Shown here: positions 58,344 to 64,000 of the stretch, piece after piece
How the letters are laid out: every line of letters starts with the position of its first letter
Position numbering within the stretch: the first letter of the stretch is position 1
NCBI GenBank assembly: GCA_016722075.1
Contig: JADKGW010000001.1
Coordinates: 1,240,001 to 1,304,000, forward strand
Direction: 5' to 3'
Source: Candidatus Kouleothrix ribensis
GTDB lineage: Bacteria; Chloroflexota; Chloroflexia; Chloroflexales; Roseiflexaceae
DNA length: 64,000 bases
The notes under the pieces: model-generated
Databases searched by the model: none
What the model was told of the DNA's origin: nothing
The model's input: only the letters and a program-made list of their open reading frames with translations
Translations under genes and position numbers: made by a program

Positions 58344-59395
58344 CTGACTTCCGCCGCCTGCTTGGCCCACTGCTGGCGATTGTGCTGCTCGCGGCGCTGC
58401 TGGCCGCGCTGCAAGCCTCGGGGCTGGCTTTCTGGCAGGGCCTGGGTGTCAACCTGGGCATCTTCTTGATCCTGGTGCTCAGCCTGAACCTGGCGAATGG
58501 CCTGACCGGCGTGTTCTCGCTGGGCCATATCGGCTTCATGGCGCTGGGGGCGTATGGCTCGGCCATTCTGACGCTGCCGCTGCGCGAGAAGCAGAGCTAC
58601 CTGCCCAACCTGCCGGGCTGGCTGGCCGGCGTGCATCTCGACACGCGACTGGCCGGCTTCCCGATCGGCTTTTTGCTGGCCACGCTGATCGCCGCCGTGC
58701 TGGTGGCGCTGCTGGCCACGCTGGTGGGCCTGGTGCTGATGCGCCTGTCGGGCCATTTTGTGGCGGTGGCCACGCTGGGTTTCCTGGTGATCGTACGCGT
58801 GATTCTGTTTAACGCCGACACGATTACGCGCGGCTCGCGTACATTCTCGAATGTCACGGCCTACACCAACCTGTGGTGGGTCTGGGCCTGGGTGCTGCTG
58901 ACGCTGTATGTGGTGTGGCGGCTGAAGAACTCGCCCTACGGCCGGGCCATGCTGGCCCAGCGCGAAGATCGGCTGGCCGCCCAGGCATGCGGCATTGCCG
59001 TGATGCCGCCACGGCTGCTGGCGTTTGTGGTTAGCGCATTCTTCACCGCCGTGGCCGGCGCGCTGTATGCGCACTTCATCACCTCGTTCTCGCCCACCGT
59101 GTTCTACTTCGACCTGACCTTCCGGGTGATTACGATGCTGGTGGTGGGCGGCATGGGCTCGGTGAGCGGCTCGGTGGTAGGCGTGGTGCTGGTGCTGGCG
59201 CTGGCCGAGGCCCTGCGCCGGATCGAAGACATGACCCAGCTGTTCGGTATCAGCCAGGTGGTGCTGGCGCTGATCTTCTTGCTGATCATTATCTTTCGGC
59301 GCGAGGGCTTGCTCGGCCAGCGCGAGATCGCACTCGATCGGCTGTTTGTGAAAGGGGGTGAGCGCTCGACCCCGGCGCCCGAGCTGCGCCGGTAG
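58340..59395 (+). CDS. livM: branched-chain-type ABC permease LivM
   Basis: A 351-residue permease with about nine or ten hydrophobic segments. LivM features are the NLANGLTGVFSLGHIGFMALGA motif split over helices two and three, the VLMRLSGHFVAVATLGFLVI helix, the coupling loop SPYGRAMLAQREDRLAAQACGI, and GGMGSVSGSVVGVVLVLALA. The GTG at 58340 (AAGAGGA upstream) is the third copy of a repeated start region; the frame stays open upstream into the repeat, but no better start is seen. The C-terminal 20 residues are a variable polar tail. Confidence 0.9.
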   Translation: MTDFRRLLGPLLAIVLLAALLAALQASGLAFWQGLGVNLGIFLILVLSLNLANGLTGVFSLGHIGFMALGAYGSAILTLPLREKQSYLPNLPGWLAGVHLDTRLAGFPIGFLLATLIAAVLVALLATLVGLVLMRLSGHFVAVATLGFLVIVRVILFNADTITRGSRTFSNVTAYTNLWWVWAWVLLTLYVVWRLKNSPYGRAMLAQREDRLAAQACGIAVMPPRLLAFVVSAFFTAVAGALYAHFITSFSPTVFYFDLTFRVITMLVVGGMGSVSGSVVGVVLVLALAEALRRIEDMTQLFGISQVVLALIFLLIIIFRREGLLGQREIALDRLFVKGGERSTPAPELRR

Positions 59396-59497
59396 ACGGT
59401 GCGAGGCGCGTGCCGGTGTGTGGCCGGCGACCGATAGCGATGTAGGATGATTGGGCCGGCTCGTGTGAGGCCAGGCCGCTCGTACAGAGGAGGATCG

Positions 59498-60706
59498 ATG
59501 AAACGCAGATTGCTTGCCGTGCTACTGGGCATGGCACTGGTGCTGGCCGGCTGTGGTGCGCCCGCACCCACCGCCGCGCCGACTGCGGCTGGCGCAGGTG
59601 CGCCGGCCGCCAGCAGCGAGCCGATCAAGATCGGCGGCGGCTTCGCGCTCACCGGCGACGAGTCGGCGCTCGATCTGCCGGCGGCCAACGGGGCGAAGCT
59701 GGCCGCGAAAGAGCTGAATGCCGCCGGCGGCGTGCTGGGCCGCCAGATCGACCTGATTGTCCACGATACGCAGTACAAGATGGATGTGACTGCGCAGGTG
59801 GCCAAGCAGTTTGTCGAGCAAGACAAAGTGGTCAGTGTGATTGGCTTCACCGACACCGACTCGGTGCTGGCCTCGGGCCCGACCATCCAGGGCGCCGGGC
59901 TGCCGTTCATCACTGCCGGCGCGACCTCGCCGAAGATTCCGACGCAGGTGGGCGACAAGATGTTCCTGGCCTGCTTCGGCGATAACGTTCAGGCGGCGGC
60001 TGGGGCCGAGTTCGGCGCCGATAAGTATGGCAAACGGGCCTACCTCCTGTGGGATAAGGGCGTCGAGTACACCACGCTGCTGGCCGGCTACTTCAAGGCG
60101 CGCTTCACCGAGCTGGGCGGCACGATCGTGCTCGAGGATCAGTACGACGATAAGGCGACCGACTTCTCGGCCCAGATCGCCAAGGTCAAGGCGCTGCCGG
60201 CACAACCCGATTTCTACTACATCGCCGCCATGCCCTATAACGTCGGTCCAGTTGTCAAGCAGCTGCGCGATGCCGGCATCACCGGCCCGGTGATCGGCGG
60301 CGACGGCTACGATACGCCCGACCTGGTGAGCGTGGCCGGTAAGGCTGCCGAGAACGTGTTTTTCACCACCCATGCGCTGATGGATGCGCAGGGCGGCACC
60401 GCCGGCATCAAGAAGTTCATTGCGGCCTATAATAAAGAATATGGCCACGACCCCGAGAATGCCTTCGCGGCGCTGGGCTACGACACCATGTACCTGCTGG
60501 CCGACGCGATCAAGCGCGCCGGTGCGACCGACGCAGCTGCCATTCAGCAGGCGATCAAGGCGACCAAGGGCTACCCTGGCATCACCGGTACGATTACCTT
60601 CGGCGACAGTAATATTCCGCAGAAGGGCGTGACCATCATCGCAATCAAAGATGGTAAGTTCACGCTTGGCGCCGAGGTGGTGCCACAAAAGGTGCCGGCG
60701 CCGTAG
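59498..60706 (+). CDS. livK: Liv-type substrate-binding lipoprotein
   Basis: A 402-residue periplasmic-binding protein type 1 (Leu/Ile/Val-binding class). The lipoprotein signal is MKRRLLAVLLGMALVLAGCG with the lipidated Cys19, followed by an Ala/Pro/Thr linker. The mature part begins PIKIGGGFALTGDESALDLP and has AAKELNAAGGVLGRQIDLI and LVSVAGKAAENVFFTTH. AGAGGAGG precedes the ATG at 59498. It is the capture subunit for the LivGFHM importer. Such proteins bind branched-chain amino acids, but also amides, urea, aromatic acids or amines; the GS-like neighbours favour a nitrogen compound. Confidence 0.92.
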   Translation: MKRRLLAVLLGMALVLAGCGAPAPTAAPTAAGAGAPAASSEPIKIGGGFALTGDESALDLPAANGAKLAAKELNAAGGVLGRQIDLIVHDTQYKMDVTAQVAKQFVEQDKVVSVIGFTDTDSVLASGPTIQGAGLPFITAGATSPKIPTQVGDKMFLACFGDNVQAAAGAEFGADKYGKRAYLLWDKGVEYTTLLAGYFKARFTELGGTIVLEDQYDDKATDFSAQIAKVKALPAQPDFYYIAAMPYNVGPVVKQLRDAGITGPVIGGDGYDTPDLVSVAGKAAENVFFTTHALMDAQGGTAGIKKFIAAYNKEYGHDPENAFAALGYDTMYLLADAIKRAGATDAAAIQQAIKATKGYPGITGTITFGDSNIPQKGVTIIAIKDGKFTLGAEVVPQKVPAP

Positions 60707-60778
60707 GGGCGCGCAGCGTCTACCCCGTGCATCTGGGCGGCGCCTGCCCCAGCGCTCAGGTGTGGGGTGCCCGGCACG

Positions 60779-60950
60779 CTGAGCTGCGTGGATGCCCCCC
60801 ACCGTACCTCTGCCCCGGGCAGGGGCGGGGCTAAGGATCTGGCGTTCCAATGCGGCAGCAGAGCCGCCGTATTGGAGCGCCAATCGGATTCCTATTCCCA
60901 CTCGGGAGCGCGGGGCAAGCGGGTGCCGGGCGATGGCGCCCTGCTGATGA
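60779..60950. mobile_element. diverged second copy of MITE-like element
   Basis: Collinear with 34991-35150: GTGGATGCCCCCCACCGTACC at the start, then GGGGCTAAGGATCTGGCGTT with CCAATGCGG, a hairpin (60841-60856 with 60863-60881, imperfect), CGGGAGCGCGGGGC and GATGGCGCC. It lies in the 465-bp gap between livK and the sensor gene, where no gene is visible. Confidence 0.55.
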
Positions 60951-61171
60951 TCGGAACAGCGTGCGGCGCCAGCGAATTACGCTGCATCCTAATTACTCGT
61001 ACCCATGCGACCTATTCACAGGCGTAGCAATCCATGATATAGTCGCCGTCAAGGCGTCCTGTACAGCTCAGGGGCCTCGCTCGGCATCGGGCATCGGCCA
61101 CGCACGAACCTGGCCAATGCCCTGGCAGCACGCATCCACACTTGCGGCGTCGAGGCCCGAAAGACACATGC

Positions 61172-63103
61172 ATGAAACACGCCCTGGATCCGGTTGTCGC
61201 ACTGTTGAACCGGCTGAACTACCCGCAAAAGTTTGCCCTGATCAGCGTATTGTTTGCGATCCCGCTGGTGCTGGTGATCACGCTGTTCTTGTTCGAGGTT
61301 GGTACGAAGATAGCGTTCTCGCAGGCGGAGCGCGACGGCACCGCCTACCTGCGCCCGCTGCGCAGCTTGTTCGAGCATGCCCTGCACGAGCAGCTGTTTG
61401 CGCACGACCAGGCCAATGGCGATGCAACGATCGCGCCGGCGCTTGTCGCGGCCCAGGCGCGCATTGACGCCGATTTCGTCGCGCTGGCCGCGATCGACCG
61501 GCAGCTTGGCGCGCGGCTCGGCACCAGTGCGGCGCTCGAAAACCTGCATGGCGAGTGGAACGACCTGAAGGCGCGTGGTGCGACCATGCACACCCGCATG
61601 CTCGACGACGTGCATACGCAGTTTCTCGGCCATATTCGCGACCTGATCCGGCTGATAGGCGACAGCTCGAATCTCATTCTCGACCCCGATCTCGACACGT
61701 ACTACATCATGGACACGGTGCTGCTCAGGCTGCCCGAATCGCAGACACAGCTGGCGCAGCTTCGGCTGCTAGGTGATCGGGTGGCGCGCCAGGGCAGCGC
61801 AAATGCCGAAGATCGGGCGCAGCTGATTACGCTGAATGGCTTGATCGAGGCGAATCTCGAGGCGATCGACCATGGCATGGGCGTGGCAACCCGCAATAAC
61901 GCAACTGGTACCTTGCGGCCGGCGATCGAAGATGCCCAGACGACCTACCTGGCGACGGTGAGCACATTGCTGGAGCAGAATCGCCAGGGCTTGATTAAGC
62001 CAGGCGCGATCAGGATCCAGCCCGACGCATATCGCACCCAGGTGCTGGCGGCGCTGGCCGCGAGCTTCGGCTTCTGGGATCGCGCGGTCGATCAGCTTGA
62101 CACGCTGCTACAGGTGCGGATCGATCGGTTCAACCAGCGTAAATACCTGGCGTTCGGCGTCACAGGGGCTGTGCTGCTGCTGGTGCTGCTGGTCTGGCTG
62201 GCCTTCTACGTGGCGGTTATGCGCACGGTGCGCCGGCTCGACGCCGCAGCGCAACGCATGAGCGCCGGCGATATGTCGGGGCTAGTGCAGCTCGACAGCC
62301 GCGACGAGCTGGGCCAGGTGGCGCGTTCGTTTAACCAGGTGGCCTCGGCGCTGATCGCCACCAGCGCACAGCGCCAGGCCGTACTCGATAACGCAGTCGA
62401 TGCGATCATCACCGTCGATGACACCGGGCAGATCGACTCGTGCAACCCGGCTGCCGAGCGGGTGTTTGGCTATGGCACGGCCGAACTGCTGGGCGGCCCG
62501 ATCGCGCGGCTGATCCCCGCGCCCGATCATGAGCAGTACCGCGCCGTGGGGGTTGGGCGCGAGGTGACAGGCCGGCGCTGCGATGGCACGGCCTTCCCGC
62601 TCGACCTGGCCGTAGGTGCTATGCAGACGGGCGGGCAGCAGCGCTACATTCTGATCGCCCACGACCTGACCGAGCGCAAGCGCGAGGCCGAGGAGCGGGC
62701 GCACCTGCAGGCCCAGATCATTCGTGCCCAGGCCAGCGCCCTGGCCGAGCTCTCGTCGCCGCTGATCCCGATCAGCGACGATGTCGTGGTTATGCCGCTG
62801 ATCGGCATGATCGACGATCAGCGCATGGCCCAGGTGATCGAAACATTGCTGCGGGGGGTCGAACGGCACCGGGCGCGTGTGGCGATCATCGACATCACCG
62901 GCGTGCCAGTGGTCGATACGCAGGTCGCGCACGGCATCATCCGCGCGGCCCAGGCCCTGCGGATGCTCGGCTCGCACACGGTGATTACCGGCATCCGCCC
63001 CGAAGTGGCCCAGACCCTGGTTGGGCTTGGGGTTGACCTGCATGGCATTATTACCCGTAGCACGCTCCAGAGCGGTATCGCCTTCGCGTATCGCCCCAGC
63101 TAG
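61172..63103 (+). CDS. membrane sensor with HAMP, PAS and RsbR-type STAS domains
   Basis: A 643-residue protein. TM1 is at about 21-42; a roughly 270-residue extracytoplasmic helical sensor follows; TM2 (LAFGVTGAVLLLVLLVWLAF) is near 325-347. A HAMP linker, a PAS domain (VLDNAVDAIITVDDTGQI ... HDLTERK, about 405-520) and a coiled coil come next. The C-terminal STAS domain (about 535-640) has DITGVPVVDTQVAHGIIRAA and GIRPEVAQTLVGLGVDL, as in stressosome RsbR proteins, with the candidate phospho-Thr residues in VDT and AQT. No RsbS, RsbT or RsbX is adjacent. It probably signals nutrient or stress state through protein partners. Confidence 0.85.
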   Translation: MKHALDPVVALLNRLNYPQKFALISVLFAIPLVLVITLFLFEVGTKIAFSQAERDGTAYLRPLRSLFEHALHEQLFAHDQANGDATIAPALVAAQARIDADFVALAAIDRQLGARLGTSAALENLHGEWNDLKARGATMHTRMLDDVHTQFLGHIRDLIRLIGDSSNLILDPDLDTYYIMDTVLLRLPESQTQLAQLRLLGDRVARQGSANAEDRAQLITLNGLIEANLEAIDHGMGVATRNNATGTLRPAIEDAQTTYLATVSTLLEQNRQGLIKPGAIRIQPDAYRTQVLAALAASFGFWDRAVDQLDTLLQVRIDRFNQRKYLAFGVTGAVLLLVLLVWLAFYVAVMRTVRRLDAAAQRMSAGDMSGLVQLDSRDELGQVARSFNQVASALIATSAQRQAVLDNAVDAIITVDDTGQIDSCNPAAERVFGYGTAELLGGPIARLIPAPDHEQYRAVGVGREVTGRRCDGTAFPLDLAVGAMQTGGQQRYILIAHDLTERKREAEERAHLQAQIIRAQASALAELSSPLIPISDDVVVMPLIGMIDDQRMAQVIETLLRGVERHRARVAIIDITGVPVVDTQVAHGIIRAAQALRMLGSHTVITGIRPEVAQTLVGLGVDLHGIITRSTLQSGIAFAYRPS

Positions 63104-63194
63104 TACCGCATTCCAGACGTGCGTCGCCGGGTGCTGTCGGCCGGTGGCCGTGCCGCTGGCGCCTGCTGCCCGCCTGCCGGTAGCCGCACACAAC

Positions 63195-63223
63195 TTGACG
63201 CCGCGCGGTGCGTGATTTACGAT
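63195..63223 (+). promoter_or_regulatory. promoter of second GS-like gene
   Basis: TTGACG (63195-63200), 17-bp spacer, TACGAT (63218-63223), about 40 bp before the ATG at 63265. Confidence 0.55.
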
Positions 63224-63264
63224 CGGGCCGCCCCTGACAGCATCGAGATATGATGAGGAGACCC

Positions 63265-64000
63265 ATGACAACAGAGGCGATTGTCGAGCAGGCACGCGAT
63301 GCCGGCGTACGCCTGGTGCGGTTTCTCTACTGCGACAATGGCGCGGCCATCCGTGGTAAGGCTACAGCGCTGAGCGGGCTGGGCGCACGGCTCACCGACG
63401 GAATTGGCCTGACGGTGGCTATGATGGCCATGAATAGCCTCGACCAGCTTCAGTCGGTCGAGGGCATGGGGCCGGTCGGCGAGATTCGGCTGGTGCCCGA
63501 CCCAGACAGCTTTGTGATCGTGCCGTACGCGGCCGGCAGCGCAGCCATGCTGTGCGATATGCTGACTGGCGACCGCACGCCATGGGGCGCGTGCCCACGC
63601 TCATTCCTCAAGCGCATGCGCGCGCGCGCGGCGGCGCAGGGCTGGCAGCTGCACGCCTCGTTCGAGGCCGAGTTCTCGCTGGCGCGGCGCGATGAGCGCG
63701 GCGAATATGCGCCCTTCGACCAGACGCTGTGCTTCTCGTCGATCGCCATGAACCAGGCCGCGCCGTTTGCGACTGCGCTGGTGGCCGCGCTCGAGGCCCA
63801 GGGCCTGCGGCCCGAGCAGTACTACCCCGAGCTAGGCCATGGCCAGCACGAGGTCTCGATCCGGCACACCGAGGCGCTGCGGGCAGCCGATCATCATATC
63901 ATGCTGCGCGAGACCATCCGCGGCGTGGCCAGCGAGTATGGCCTGTACGCCTCGCTGGCGCCCAAGCCGTTCGCCGACCAGGCCGGCAATGGTGCGCATA
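63265..64000 (+). CDS. second glutamine-synthetase-family ligase (cut by window end)
   Basis: The first 245 residues of a GS-superfamily enzyme; the frame is open at the window edge. GAGGAG (63255-63260) precedes the ATG. The N-terminal part contains RLVRFLYCDNGAAIRGKAT, the beta-grasp strand that carries SDxxGxxRGK in gamma-glutamylpolyamine synthetases. Catalytic motifs present so far are HASFEAEFSLA (metal Glu), YYPELGHGQHEVSIRH (Glu) and PKPFADQAGNGAH (ATP-side His). It is only moderately similar to the first GS-like protein (54061-55419), so the two probably differ in acceptor. Confidence 0.85.
   Translation, partial: MTTEAIVEQARDAGVRLVRFLYCDNGAAIRGKATALSGLGARLTDGIGLTVAMMAMNSLDQLQSVEGMGPVGEIRLVPDPDSFVIVPYAAGSAAMLCDMLTGDRTPWGACPRSFLKRMRARAAAQGWQLHASFEAEFSLARRDERGEYAPFDQTLCFSSIAMNQAAPFATALVAALEAQGLRPEQYYPELGHGQHEVSIRHTEALRAADHHIMLRETIRGVASEYGLYASLAPKPFADQAGNGAH

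Larger units (their letters stand above)
57945..58373 (+). repeat. three 143-bp tandem copies of the livM start region
   Basis: Copies run 57945-58087, 58088-58230 and 58231-58373. Copies two and three appear identical; copy one differs at a handful of positions. Each unit contains G-rich GGAGACGGGGAGAC-type stretches, the ribosome-binding site AAGAGGA, a GTG start and the first 11 livM codons. The period is not divisible by three, so only the last GTG enters the livM frame. Confidence 0.92.

Overview
The window is high-GC, gene-dense bacterial DNA. Gene families, Pro/Ala/Thr-rich extracellular tails, a giant beta-helix/Ig-like surface protein and a methylmalonyl-CoA mutase subunit with no B12 domain suggest Chloroflexota, perhaps a Roseiflexus/Kouleothrix-type Chloroflexia. 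That placement is inferred from gene content; no rRNA or other marker gene is present. Most start codons have good Shine-Dalgarno sites, and many intergenic regions carry clear TTGACA-N17-TATAAT-like promoters.

Layout. 1-5.9 kb: BtrH-type protein, ArsR regulator with two SRPBCC proteins, a decayed MOSC gene, thioesterase, SdpI-like protein, GNAT and a DMT exporter. 6-10.7 kb: 2OG-Fe(II) oxygenase, then a visibly AT-richer patch (DUF6157, VOC, a NYN/LOTUS putative RNase) ending in a 120-bp tandem repeat array. 10.7-24.7 kb: rdgB, pepF, an SDR/MerR/vWA operon, clpS, tatD with a transglutaminase, a REC-kinase-REC hybrid, a sarcosine-oxidase-like flavoenzyme and an acyl-CoA dehydrogenase. 24.7-34 kb: Ala/Pro-rich membrane protein, mutase subunit, cupin, DUF4126, an aldolase-like protein, an FHA-winged-helix regulator divergent from a Ser/Thr kinase, and an Rsm22-like methyltransferase. 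34-45.5 kb: DUF2085, a MITE-like element, a Tat-exported DUF6916 protein, three tail-collar paralogues and a 2551-residue surface protein.

45.5-53.9 kb: a probable NO/heme membrane operon (ScdA-N domain, NnrS-like proteins), a 39-residue membrane peptide, a secreted metallopeptidase, NDH-2 with a Rex-like operator, tRNA-Leu(UAG), and a C39-like peptidase. 53.9-64 kb: a nitrogen block with a glutamine-synthetase-like ligase, a complete branched-chain-type ABC importer (LivGFHMK), a HAMP-PAS-STAS sensor and a second ligase cut by the window end.

The strongest novelty candidate is the livH-livM gap. It consists of three 143-bp tandem copies of the livM translation start. The two upstream copies encode 48-residue leader ORFs, each of whose stop codon overlaps the next GTG start, so they could act as a repeat-number-dependent translational relay into livM. 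Other leads are the NYN/LOTUS gene with its structured repeat array, the NnrS-like 'unit' proteins, the DUF6916/tail-collar/giant-protein cluster, and a MITE-like repeat family.
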